From NCBI RefSeq assembly GCF_014779715.1, contig NZ_JACXYU010000013.1, positions 84,986-148,985 on the forward strand: DNA of 64,000 nucleotides, written 5' to 3'. Below are positions 33,039 through 41,411 of this stretch, piece after piece. The notes beneath the pieces were generated by a model that saw only the letters and a program-made list of their open reading frames with translations, ran no database searches and was not told where the DNA came from. Source of the stretch: Streptomyces chumphonensis. Its GTDB lineage: Bacteria; Actinomycetota; Actinomycetes; Streptomycetales; Streptomycetaceae. A program made the translations under genes and the position numbers. Position 1 is the stretch's first letter. Each line of letters starts with the position of its first letter.

Positions 33039-33690
33039 CCCCCTGGGCCCCGTGGCCGGCTTCGGCGTGACCTTCAAGGCCATGTTCAAGAAGCGGCTCA
33101 CCGAGCAGTACCCGGAGTACAAGAAGCCCACCGCGCCCCGCTTCCACGGCCGTCACCAGCTCAACCGCCACCCGGACGGGCTGGAGAAGTGCATCGGCTG
33201 CGAGCTGTGCGCGTGGGCCTGCCCGGCGGACGCGATCTACGTGGAGGGCGCGGACAACACCGAGGAGGAGCGCTACTCGCCCGGTGAGCGCTACGGCCGC
33301 GTCTACCAGATCAACTACCTGCGCTGCATCCTGTGCGGGCTGTGCGTGGAGGCGTGCCCGACGCGGGCGCTCACCATGACGAACGAGTACGAACTCGCCG
33401 ACCGCACCCGTGAGTCGCTCATCTACACCAAGGAGGAGCTGCTCGTCGGGCTGACGGAGGGCATGGTCGACTCGCCGCACGCGATCTTCCCCGGCATGAC
33501 GGAGAAGGACTACTACCGGGGCCTGGTCACCGAGGCCGCGCCCGGCACCGTCCAGCAGGAGATCCACGACACGGGCACCCCGCAGTCGTCGGCGGACACC
33601 TTCGGACCGGACGAGCCGGCCTCCGCCGGTGCCTCGCCCGACGCCACGACGGCTCCCGGCGAGTCCACAGAGGGGGTGAAGCACCAGTGA
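33031..33690 (+). CDS. nuoI: NADH-quinone oxidoreductase subunit I
   Basis: 219 residues with two 4Fe-4S ferredoxin motifs for N6a and N6b: C54-x2-C57-x2-C60-x3-C64 (CIGCELCAWACP) and C99-x2-C102-x2-C105-x3-C109 (CILCGLCVEACP). The C-terminal 50 residues (from about 170) are Ser/Thr/Gly-rich and likely disordered. Overlaps nuoH by 8 bp and nuoJ by 4 bp. Confidence 0.96.
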   Translation: MPNPLGPVAGFGVTFKAMFKKRLTEQYPEYKKPTAPRFHGRHQLNRHPDGLEKCIGCELCAWACPADAIYVEGADNTEEERYSPGERYGRVYQINYLRCILCGLCVEACPTRALTMTNEYELADRTRESLIYTKEELLVGLTEGMVDSPHAIFPGMTEKDYYRGLVTEAAPGTVQQEIHDTGTPQSSADTFGPDEPASAGASPDATTAPGESTEGVKHQ

Positions 33691-34526
33691 GCACCGCAGC
33701 GACCGCAGCGAGTCTGCTCGCGGCCGACACCTCCACCGGCGAGGCCGTCCAGTTCTACGTGCTCGGCGTCCTCGCCGTCGCGGGCGCGCTCGGCACCGTC
33801 CTGCTGCGCCGGGCGGTGCACTCCGCGCTCTGCCTGGCCGGGACGATGGTGATCCTGGCGCTCTTCTACCTGGCCAACGGCGCCTACTTCCTCGGCGTCG
33901 TGCAGATCGTCGTCTACACCGGCGCGGTCATGATGCTGTTCCTGTTCGTGCTCATGCTGGTCGGCCGCACCACGGCCGACTCGCTGAAGGAGACGATCAA
34001 GGGGCAGCGCTGGCTGGCCCTGGGCTGCGCCCTCGGTCTGGCCATGCTGGTGATCGGCGGCATCGGGCAGGCCACGCTCGGCTCGGAGGCGTTCGTCGGG
34101 ATCGGCGCCGCCAACGCCGAGTTCGGCGGCAACGTGCCGGGCATCGCCGAGCGGCTGTTCACCGAGTACGTCGTCGCCTTCGAGGTCACCGGCGCGCTGC
34201 TGACGATCGCGGCCGTCGGCGCCACCCTGCTCACCCACCGCGAGCGCACCGAGAAGGCCAGGACGCAGCGGGAGCAGGCGATCGAGCGGGTGCGGCTGAA
34301 CCAGCACGTGCCCCCGCTGCCCGCCCCCGGGGTCTACGCCCGGCACAACTCCGTGGACCGCCCGGGCCTGCTGCCCGACGGGACGCCGTCCGAGCTGACG
34401 GTCAACCAGACGCTCCGCGAGCGCGGGCAGCTCCGTGAGGTCGGCCAGGAGCAGTTGGCCGAGGTGGCCGCCATCGACAAGCGCACCGCCGACTACCACG
34501 GCCGCGGCGAGGAGGCCCGTCAGTGA
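33687..34526 (+). CDS. nuoJ: NADH-quinone oxidoreductase subunit J
   Basis: 279 residues; five membrane helices in the first about 185 (VQFYVLGVLAVAGALGTVLL, LCLAGTMVILALFYLANGAYFLGVVQIVVYTGAVMMLFLFVLMLVG, WLALGCALGLAMLVIGGI, YVVAFEVTGALLTIAAVGATLL). The block GVVQIVVYTGAVMMLFLFVLML contains the pi-bulge helix involved in coupling. A cytoplasmic tail of about 95 charged residues follows. Overlaps nuoI and nuoK by 4 bp each. Confidence 0.95.
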   Translation: MSTAATAASLLAADTSTGEAVQFYVLGVLAVAGALGTVLLRRAVHSALCLAGTMVILALFYLANGAYFLGVVQIVVYTGAVMMLFLFVLMLVGRTTADSLKETIKGQRWLALGCALGLAMLVIGGIGQATLGSEAFVGIGAANAEFGGNVPGIAERLFTEYVVAFEVTGALLTIAAVGATLLTHRERTEKARTQREQAIERVRLNQHVPPLPAPGVYARHNSVDRPGLLPDGTPSELTVNQTLRERGQLREVGQEQLAEVAAIDKRTADYHGRGEEARQ

Positions 34527-34822
34527 ATCCCGTCAACTACCTCTATCTGGCCGCGCTGCTGTTCACGATCGGCGCCACCGGCGTCCTGATCCGGCGCAAC
34601 GCCATCATCGTGTTCATGTCCATCGAGCTGATGCTGAACGCGGCCAACCTCACGCTCGTCGCCTTCTCCCGCATGCACGGCAACCTCGACGGCCAGATCA
34701 TGGCGTTCTTCGTCATGGTCGTCGCCGCCGCGGAGGTCGTCGTGGGTCTGGCGATCATCGTGATGCTCTACCGCTCCCGTCACTCGGCCTCGGTCGACGA
34801 CGCCAGCCTGATGAAGCTGTAA
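34523..34822 (+). CDS. nuoK: NADH-quinone oxidoreductase subunit K
   Basis: 99-residue membrane subunit with three helices and the two buried Glu residues of the family (IVFMSIELMLNAANL and AAAEVVVGLAIIVMLYR) that belong to the proton path. GTG 34523 overlaps nuoJ. Length equals the family norm. Confidence 0.96.
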   Translation: MNPVNYLYLAALLFTIGATGVLIRRNAIIVFMSIELMLNAANLTLVAFSRMHGNLDGQIMAFFVMVVAAAEVVVGLAIIVMLYRSRHSASVDDASLMKL

Positions 34823-34835
34823 GGGGTACGTACCA

Positions 34836-36782
34836 GTGGATTCCTTGATCGGACTGCTCGTCGCGGCGCCCCTGCTCGGCGCGGCCGTCCTGCTGTGCGG
34901 CGGGCGAAGGCTGGACCGCACCGGGCACTGGCTCGGCACCGCGCTCGCGGCGACGTCCTTCGTCATCGGCGCGGTGCTGTTCTTCGACATGCTGGGCCGG
35001 GAGGGCGAGGACCGGGCGCTGCACCAGCACCTGTTCAGCTGGGTTCCGGTACAGGGCTTCCAGGCGGACGTCGCCTTCCAGCTCGACCAGCTGTCCATGA
35101 CCTTCGTGCTGCTGATCACCGGGGTCGGGTCGCTGATCCACCTGTACTCGATCGGCTACATGGAGCACGACGAGCGCCGCCGGCGCTTCTTCGGCTACCT
35201 GAACCTGTTCCTCGCGGCGATGCTGCTGCTCGTCCTCGCCGACAACTACCTGCTGCTGTACGTCGGCTGGGAGGGCGTGGGCCTCGCCTCGTTCCTGCTC
35301 ATCGGCTTCTGGCAGCACAAGCCGAGCGCGGCGACGGCGGCCAAGAAGGCCTTCATCGTCAACCGCGTCGGCGACATGGGCCTGTCCATCGCGATCTTCC
35401 TGATGTTCACCACGTTCGGGACGTTCGCCTTCGGCCCGGTGCTGGAGAACGCCGACCGGGCCGGGGAGGGCACGCTCACCGCCATCGGGCTGATGCTGCT
35501 CCTCGCGGCCTGCGGCAAGTCGGCCCAGGTGCCGCTGCAGTCCTGGCTGGGCGACGCGATGGAGGGCCCGACGCCCGTCTCGGCGCTGATCCACGCGGCG
35601 ACGATGGTCACGGCGGGCGTCTACCTCATCACCCGCTCCGGAGCGATCTTCGACGCGGCCCCGACGGCGCAGACCGTCGTCGTCACCGTCGGCGCGGTCA
35701 CGCTGCTGTTCGGTGCGATCGTCGGTTGCGCGAAGGACGACATCAAGAAGGCGCTGGCCGGTTCGACCATGTCGCAGATCGGCTACATGGTGCTGGCGGC
35801 CGGGCTGGGCCCGATCGGCTACGCCTTCGCGATCATGCACCTGGTGACCCACGGCTTCTTCAAGGCCGGGCTGTTCCTCGGGGCCGGCTCCGTCATGCAC
35901 GGCATGAACGACGAGGTCGACATGCGCAAGTACGGCGGCCTGCGCCGCTACATGCCGGTCACCTTCGTCACGTTCGGTCTCGGCTACCTGGCCATCATCG
36001 GATTCCCCGGCCTGTCCGGCTTCTTCTCCAAGGACCTCATCATCGAGGCCGCCTTCTCGGCCGGCGGGGTGCAGGGCTGGGTGCTCGGCGGTGCGACGCT
36101 GCTGGGCGCGGGGCTCACCGCCTACTACATGACGCGCGTGATGATCCTGACGTTCTTCGGCGAGCCGCGCTGGAAGAACCGGCCGGCGCCCTCGCCCGCC
36201 TCCCCGGACGTCGAGCCGTCGGCGCAGGAGAGCGGGGAGCACGCGGAGCCCCACCCGCACGAGTCGCCGCGGTCGATGACCATCCCGATGATCGTCCTGG
36301 CCTTCGGCTCGGTGTTCGCGGGCGGCCTGTTCAACTGGGGCGAGGCGTTCGTCCACTGGCTGGAGCCGGTGACGTCGTTCGAGCACCCCCACCCGCCCAT
36401 CCCGATCCCGGTGATCACGGCCGCGACCGTCACCATGATGCTCCTCGGCGTCGGCGTCGCCTGGGCGCAGTACGCACGCCGTCCGGTGCCGGTCGTCGCG
36501 CCGCGCGGCTCGCTGCTCACCCGGTCGGCCCGCCGCGACCTGCTCCAGGACGACTTCAACCACGCCGTGTTCGTCAGCGGCGGGCAGCACCTGACCCGCA
36601 GCCTGGTCTACCTCGACCACACGGTCGTGGACGGTGCGGTGAACGGGACGGCGGCGGCCTTCGGCGGGCTGTCGGGCCGGATGCGCAAGCTCCAGAACGG
36701 CTTCGCCCGCAGCTACGCGGTGTCGATGTTCGGCGGTGCGGCCGTGCTGGTCGCAGCCACCCTGCTGATGAGGGCGGTCTGA
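34836..36782 (+). CDS. nuoL: NADH-quinone oxidoreductase subunit L (antiporter-like)
   Basis: 648-residue proton-pumping subunit. Key blocks: LYVGWEGVGLASFLLIGFW with the TM5 Glu, AAKKAFIVNRVGDMG, QVPLQSWLGDAMEGPTPVSALIHAATMVTAGVYLI with the central Lys/Pro region, LFGAIVGCAKDDIKKALAGSTMSQIGYM and HLVTHGFFKAGLFLGAGSVMH. A His/Pro/Glu-rich loop is present near 455-480. The C-terminal amphipathic helix and final membrane segment (AVSMFGGAAVLVAATLLMRAV) are intact. GTG start 13 bp after nuoK. Confidence 0.96.
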   Translation: MDSLIGLLVAAPLLGAAVLLCGGRRLDRTGHWLGTALAATSFVIGAVLFFDMLGREGEDRALHQHLFSWVPVQGFQADVAFQLDQLSMTFVLLITGVGSLIHLYSIGYMEHDERRRRFFGYLNLFLAAMLLLVLADNYLLLYVGWEGVGLASFLLIGFWQHKPSAATAAKKAFIVNRVGDMGLSIAIFLMFTTFGTFAFGPVLENADRAGEGTLTAIGLMLLLAACGKSAQVPLQSWLGDAMEGPTPVSALIHAATMVTAGVYLITRSGAIFDAAPTAQTVVVTVGAVTLLFGAIVGCAKDDIKKALAGSTMSQIGYMVLAAGLGPIGYAFAIMHLVTHGFFKAGLFLGAGSVMHGMNDEVDMRKYGGLRRYMPVTFVTFGLGYLAIIGFPGLSGFFSKDLIIEAAFSAGGVQGWVLGGATLLGAGLTAYYMTRVMILTFFGEPRWKNRPAPSPASPDVEPSAQESGEHAEPHPHESPRSMTIPMIVLAFGSVFAGGLFNWGEAFVHWLEPVTSFEHPHPPIPIPVITAATVTMMLLGVGVAWAQYARRPVPVVAPRGSLLTRSARRDLLQDDFNHAVFVSGGQHLTRSLVYLDHTVVDGAVNGTAAAFGGLSGRMRKLQNGFARSYAVSMFGGAAVLVAATLLMRAV

Positions 36783-36785
36783 TCC

Positions 36786-38411
36786 ATGTCTGATATGTCA
36801 TTCCCGCTGGTGACGGCCACGGCCGTGCTGCCCGCCCTGGGCGCGGTCGCCACCGCCGCCGTGCCCGCCGCCCGGCGGACCGTCGCGAAGTGGCTCGCGC
36901 TCGCCGTCTCGCTCGGCACCCTGGTGCTGGCGGGCTGGGTGCTGGCCGCCTTCGACGCGGGCGGCGAGCGCTACCAGCTCACCGAGTCCTACGCGTGGAT
37001 CGCCGACTTCGGCGTGCGCTACGAGGTGGGTGTGGACGGCATCGCCGCCGCCCTCATCGCCCTCACCGCGCTGCTGATCCCGTTCATCATCGCGGCCGGC
37101 TGGCACGACGCCGAGCCCGATCCGGACGGGGAGGGGGCCGACGCGGGTCGGCGCTGGCGTCCCACGCAGGGCTTCTTCGCCCTCATCCTCATGGTCGAGG
37201 CGATGGTGATCATCTCCTTCGCCGCGACCGACGTGTTCGTCTTCTACATCTTCTTCGAAGCCATGCTCATCCCGATGTACTTCCTCATCGGAGGCTTCGG
37301 GGACCGGGCGCACGCGGCCGGGGAGGCGGAGGGCGCCAAGCAGCGTTCCTACGCCGCCGTCAAGTTCCTCCTCTACAACCTGGCCGGCGGCCTCATCATG
37401 CTGGCCGCCGTCATCGGCCTGTACGTCGTGACGGCCGACCAGCTCCCGGCGGGCACGTTCTCCCTCCAACAGATCGCCGAGGCCCGCGCCTCCGGTGAGC
37501 TGGAGATGGCGACCAACACCGAGCGGCTGCTGTTCCTCGGCTTCTTCCTCGCCTTCGCCGTCAAGGCGCCGCTGTGGCCGCTGCACACCTGGCTGCCGAA
37601 CGCCATGGGGGAGTCCACCGCGCCGGTGGCGGTGCTCATCACCGCCGTCGTCGACAAGGTCGGCACCTTCGCGATGCTGCGCTTCTGCCTCGGCCTCTTC
37701 CCCGAGGCCAGCGCCTGGGCGACGCCCGTCGTCATCGTGCTGGCGCTGGTCAGCATCGTCTACGGGGCGCTGCTCGCCGTCGGCCAGCGGGACATCAAGC
37801 GGCTGGTGGCGTACGCGTCCATCTCCCACTTCGGCTTCATCATCCTCGGCATCTTCGCGATGACGAGCCAGGGCCAGAGCGGCGCGACGCTGTACATGGT
37901 CTTCCACGGCATCTCCACGGCCGCGCTGATGCTGGTCGCCGGGTTCCTCATCTCCCGGCGCGGCTCCCGGCTCATCGCCGACTACGGCGGGGTGCAGAAG
38001 GTGGCGCCGGTGCTGGCGGGGACGTTCCTGATCGGCGGGCTCGCCACCCTCTCGCTGCCCGGACTGGCGCCGTTCGTCAGCGAGTTCCTCGTCCTCGTGG
38101 GCACGTTCAGCCGCTACCCGGCGGCGGGCATCGTGGCGACGGCGGGCATCGTCCTGGCCGCGATCTACGTCCTGCTGCTCTACCAGCGCACCATGACCGG
38201 ACCGGTCGACAAGCCGGAGATCGCGCGGATGCCGGACCTGCGGCCCCGCGAACTCGCCGTGGTGGCCCCGCTGATCGCCCTGCTGATCTTCCTCGGCGTC
38301 TTCCCGAAGCCGCTGACCGACATCGTCAACCCGGCGGTCGAGCACACGCTCTCGGACGTGCGTGAGACCGACCCGGAGCCGGAACTGCCCGCAGTGGAGG
38401 CCACGGAATGA
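36786..38411 (+). CDS. nuoM: NADH-quinone oxidoreductase subunit M (antiporter-like)
   Basis: 541-residue proton-pumping subunit: VFVFYIFFEAMLIPMYFLIGGFG with the conserved Glu, AVKFLLYNLAGGLIMLAAV, VKAPLWPLHTWLPNAMGESTAPVAVLITAVVDKVGTFAMLRF, LVAYASISHFGFIILGIFAM and LMLVAGFLISRRGSR. About 14 helices. ATG 36786 is 3 bp after the nuoL stop; overlaps nuoN by 4 bp. Confidence 0.96.
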   Translation: MSDMSFPLVTATAVLPALGAVATAAVPAARRTVAKWLALAVSLGTLVLAGWVLAAFDAGGERYQLTESYAWIADFGVRYEVGVDGIAAALIALTALLIPFIIAAGWHDAEPDPDGEGADAGRRWRPTQGFFALILMVEAMVIISFAATDVFVFYIFFEAMLIPMYFLIGGFGDRAHAAGEAEGAKQRSYAAVKFLLYNLAGGLIMLAAVIGLYVVTADQLPAGTFSLQQIAEARASGELEMATNTERLLFLGFFLAFAVKAPLWPLHTWLPNAMGESTAPVAVLITAVVDKVGTFAMLRFCLGLFPEASAWATPVVIVLALVSIVYGALLAVGQRDIKRLVAYASISHFGFIILGIFAMTSQGQSGATLYMVFHGISTAALMLVAGFLISRRGSRLIADYGGVQKVAPVLAGTFLIGGLATLSLPGLAPFVSEFLVLVGTFSRYPAAGIVATAGIVLAAIYVLLLYQRTMTGPVDKPEIARMPDLRPRELAVVAPLIALLIFLGVFPKPLTDIVNPAVEHTLSDVRETDPEPELPAVEATE

Positions 38412-40066
38412 GCGCGACCACCCTTTCCGGCGCGGCCGCCGCCGAGCCCGTCCACAGCCTGTGGACGGTCGCGGCCGAGGCGCCGTCGATCGAGTACGCC
38501 CAGCTGTCCCCGACGCTGATCGTCCTCGGTGCCGCCGTCGTCGGCATCCTCGTGGAGGCGTTCGCACCGCGGCGCGCCCGCTACGGGGTCCAGGTGGCGC
38601 TGGCCTCCCTCGGCTTCGCCGGAGCCTTCGCCGCCGTGCTGGCGCTCGCCATGGGCGGGTACGCCACCGACAAGGCCGCCGTCGCCGGGGTCGGGGCCGT
38701 CGCGGTCGACGGCCCCGCGCTGTTCCTCCAGGGCGTCATCCTCCTGGTGGCGCTGGTGGCCGTCTTCACCTTCGCCGAACGCCGCCTGGAGCCCCGGGCC
38801 GGCGGCGGACCCGTCGACTCCTTCGCCGCCCAGCCCGCCGCCGTCCCCGGCGGCGAGGGCGAGAAGGCCGCCGTCAAGGCGGGCTGGACGACGACGGAGA
38901 TCTTCCCGCTGCTGCTCTTCGCGGTGGGCGGCATGCTGCTCTTCCCCGCCGCGAACGACCTGCTGACGCTGTTCATCGCGCTGGAGGTCTTCTCCCTCCC
39001 GCTGTACCTGCTGTGCGCGCTCGCCCGGCGCCGCCGTCTCCTCTCCCAGGAGGCGGCCGTCAAGTACTTCCTGCTGGGCGCGTTCTCCTCGGCGTTCCTG
39101 ATCTTCGGCATCGCCCTGCTCTACGGCTACGCGGGCACCGTCTCCTACGCGGGCATCGCCGAGGTCGTCGAGGGCACGGTGCCCAGCCCCGGCCCGGCGC
39201 TGGCGGCCAGCATGTCCAGCGACGCGCTGCTGCTCGTCGGCGGGGCGATGGTCGTCATGGGCCTGCTGTTCAAGGTCGGCGCGGTGCCCTTCCACATGTG
39301 GACGCCGGACGTCTACCAGGGCGCGCCGACGCCCGTCACCGGCTTCATGGCGGCGGCGACGAAGGTGGCCGCCTTCGGCGCCCTGCTGCGCCTGCTCTAC
39401 GTCGTCCTGCCGGGGCTGCGCTGGGACTGGGAGCCCGTCCTGTGGGGCGTGGCGATCGTCTCGATGCTCCTCGGCGCGGTCGTCGCCATCACCCAGACGG
39501 ACGTCAAGCGGCTGCTGGCCTACTCGTCCATCGCGCACGCCGGGTTCATCCTCGCGGGCGTCGTCGCGACCTCGCCGGAGGGTGTCTCCTCCGTCCTCTT
39601 CTACCTCCTGGCCTACTCCTTCGTGACGCTCGGCGCGTTCTCCGTCGTGACGCTCGTGCGGGACGCGGGCGGCGAGGCGACGCACCTGTCCAAGTGGGCC
39701 GGGCTCGGGCGGCGTTCCCCGCTGGTGGCCGCCGTGTTCGCGGTGTTCCTGCTGGCCTTCGCGGGCATTCCGCTGACCTCCGGGTTCGCCGGGAAGTTCG
39801 CGGTGTTCAAGGCGGCCGCGGAGGGCGGCGCGGGCGCGCTCGTCGTCGTCGGCGTCATCGCCTCGGCCATCGCGGCCTTCTTCTACGTGCGCGTCATCGT
39901 CCTGATGTTCTTCTCCGAGCCCAGCCCGGAGGGCCCGACGGTGGCCATCCCCAGCGCGTTCACCACGGTCGCCATCGGCGTCGGCGTGGCCGTCACCCTC
40001 GTCCTCGGGGTGGCGCCGCAGTACTTCCTGGACCTCGCGGGCCAGGCGGGCGTCTTCGTCCGGTAG
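38408..40066 (+). CDS. nuoN: NADH-quinone oxidoreductase subunit N (antiporter-like)
   Basis: 552-residue proton-pumping subunit and last gene of the operon: LLTLFIALEVFSLPLYLLCALARR with the conserved Glu, AAVKYFLLGAFSSAFLIFGIALLYG, KVGAVPFHMWTPDVYQGAPTPVTGFMAAATKVAAFGALLRLLY, LLAYSSIAHAGFILAGVVA and AFAGIPLTSGFAGKFAVFKAA. A terminator hairpin begins 23 bp downstream. Confidence 0.96.
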   Translation: MSATTLSGAAAAEPVHSLWTVAAEAPSIEYAQLSPTLIVLGAAVVGILVEAFAPRRARYGVQVALASLGFAGAFAAVLALAMGGYATDKAAVAGVGAVAVDGPALFLQGVILLVALVAVFTFAERRLEPRAGGGPVDSFAAQPAAVPGGEGEKAAVKAGWTTTEIFPLLLFAVGGMLLFPAANDLLTLFIALEVFSLPLYLLCALARRRRLLSQEAAVKYFLLGAFSSAFLIFGIALLYGYAGTVSYAGIAEVVEGTVPSPGPALAASMSSDALLLVGGAMVVMGLLFKVGAVPFHMWTPDVYQGAPTPVTGFMAAATKVAAFGALLRLLYVVLPGLRWDWEPVLWGVAIVSMLLGAVVAITQTDVKRLLAYSSIAHAGFILAGVVATSPEGVSSVLFYLLAYSFVTLGAFSVVTLVRDAGGEATHLSKWAGLGRRSPLVAAVFAVFLLAFAGIPLTSGFAGKFAVFKAAAEGGAGALVVVGVIASAIAAFFYVRVIVLMFFSEPSPEGPTVAIPSAFTTVAIGVGVAVTLVLGVAPQYFLDLAGQAGVFVR

Positions 40067-40089
40067 CGGGCGCGTCCGCCCCGGACGCC

Positions 40090-40145
40090 GCACGGCGGGA
40101 GCCGGGCAGCCACCGCTCAGGGTGGGTGCCCGGCTCCCGCCGTGC
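40090..40145. terminator. Strong bidirectional terminator after the nuo operon
   Basis: A perfect 19-bp stem (40090-40108 with 40127-40145), continued inside by CCACC/GGTGG past one mismatch. It ends the nuo operon and the convergent lipoprotein gene. Confidence 0.85.
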
Positions 40146-40153
40146 GCGGCCCG

Positions 40154-40633
40154 TCAGCCCTGCGGCAGCAGGTCCTCCAGGTTGCCGAGGTCGGTCGGCA
40201 TGTCCTTGGGCGCCTCGGCGACCCGGGCGTAGGTGTCGGTGACGCCGCCGTTCCAGGCGACCTCCAGCTCCTCGCTGTCGACGCTCTCCACCGTGCCGCT
40301 GGCCCGGTCCTCCCCGCCGCCGTCGGGGCAGGTGAGGTCGAGCGTCGGCTTGTCCCCGTCCATCATCCGGCCGGTGCAGGGCGTGCCGCCGCGCACCAGG
40401 CTCACGCCGTCCGCCACGACCGTCAGCACGAACTCCTCGCCGTCCGCCTCCGTGCTCCAGACGCCCTGCACGGAGCCCGGCTGCTTCCCCGTCTCCGGAT
40501 CGGCGCCCGGGTTCAGCGTCTCCTCGGCGGCCGGCTTCTGGTCGCCGTCGTCGCCGCTGCCGCAGCCGCCGAGCACCAGCGTCGCGGCCAGGGCCGCCGC
40601 TGCCGCCGAGGTCATCCGGAGGGACGTGCGCAT
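40154..40633 (-). CDS. Secreted lipoprotein of unknown function (twin A)
   Basis: 159 residues. Signal peptide with lipobox LVLGGC (Cys about 24), a Gly/Asp linker, then a domain with GVWSTEADGEEFVLTVVADGVSLVRGGTPCTGRMM, LDLTCPDGGGEDRASGTVESVDSEELEVAWNGG. Two Cys probably pair. The next gene encodes a paralogue with the same order of elements. I do not recognise the family. ATG 40633 follows GAGGAGAAGCA. Confidence 0.75.
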   Translation of the reverse strand: MRTSLRMTSAAAAALAATLVLGGCGSGDDGDQKPAAEETLNPGADPETGKQPGSVQGVWSTEADGEEFVLTVVADGVSLVRGGTPCTGRMMDGDKPTLDLTCPDGGGEDRASGTVESVDSEELEVAWNGGVTDTYARVAEAPKDMPTDLGNLEDLLPQG

Positions 40634-40694
40634 TGCTTCTCCTCGGTGAGCGTGGGAATGGCGTCAAGCTAGCAGGGCTCGCCGCCGGGGGGCG

Positions 40695-41216
40695 TCAGCT
40701 CGCGGTGTCGGGCAGGTCGGGCAGCTCCGTCGGCAGTTCCGAGGGGAACCCGTCGGGCAGCTCGGGCGTCTCGGCGATCTCCGGCGGCCTGCCGAAGGCG
40801 TACTCCTCGCCGCTCGCCCACTCGATCGTCAGCTCCCCGTCCGTCAGCCCCGTGACGGTCCCCTTGGTGAACTCCGTGCCGTCGCCCTCGCAGACCAGGC
40901 TCATCGTCATGGGGCTCGCGTCGGCGTCGATCGTGCCGGTGCAGGCGGTCTCGGCCGAGACCGTGATGCTCTCCTCGAAGACGCCGAGGATGACGGGCTT
41001 GTCGGCCTCCGCGACGGTGATCCAGCCGCCCTGGAGGGCGTCGAGGTCGACCTCCCCGCCCGCCGCGTCCGGCGACGCCTCCGGCGAGCCCGACGCCGTC
41101 GGCTCCGGCTCGCTGTTCCCGCCGTCGTCGTCACTGCCGCCGCCGCAGCCCGTCATGAGCAGAGCCGACGCCGCCACGGCGGCGAACGTGCTCGCGATCC
41201 GCGCCCTGGTGCGCAC
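40695..41216 (-). CDS. Secreted lipoprotein of unknown function (twin B)
   Basis: 173 residues. Lipobox LLMTGC (about 24), acidic Gly/Ser linker, then GGWITVAEADKPVILGVFEESITVSAETACTGTIDADASPMTMSLVCEGDGTEFTKGTVTGLTDGELTIEWASG and a Pro-rich acidic tail. It aligns with the neighbour (CTG..LxC..GTV..L.W.xG), so the pair arose by duplication. GTG 41216 is chosen for its GGGGAGGCACC upstream and normal signal peptide; the longer open frame reads through the repeat array. Function unknown. Confidence 0.75.
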   Translation of the reverse strand: MRTRARIASTFAAVAASALLMTGCGGGSDDDGGNSEPEPTASGSPEASPDAAGGEVDLDALQGGWITVAEADKPVILGVFEESITVSAETACTGTIDADASPMTMSLVCEGDGTEFTKGTVTGLTDGELTIEWASGEEYAFGRPPEIAETPELPDGFPSELPTELPDLPDTAS

Positions 41217-41250
41217 GGTGCCTCCCCTTGCCTCGATGATGCCTTCGGTG

Positions 41251-41304
41251 GTGCTCGTCAGTGCTCGGTGGTGCTTGGTGGTGCTTGGTGGTGCTCGGTG
41301 GTGC
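41251..41304. repeat. 10-bp tandem repeat upstream of lipoprotein twin B
   Basis: About five head-to-tail units of GTGCTYGGTG (41251-41300, first unit degenerate), 35 bp before the lipoprotein start. Repeat number could vary and alter spacing of the promoter region. Confidence 0.6.
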
Positions 41305-41411
41305 CGTCGTCGGTCCGGTACGGGCTCCGGGGACGGTGGTCGCACCGCCCCCGGAGCCCGGCCGTCGGCCGATCCGGAAAATCGGCCAACAGTACCAATG
41401 CCGCCGCTCGC

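Noticed and set aside
41251..41304. Possible CRISPR array
   Set aside because: Units are 10 bp and contiguous without spacers, so this is a simple tandem repeat.
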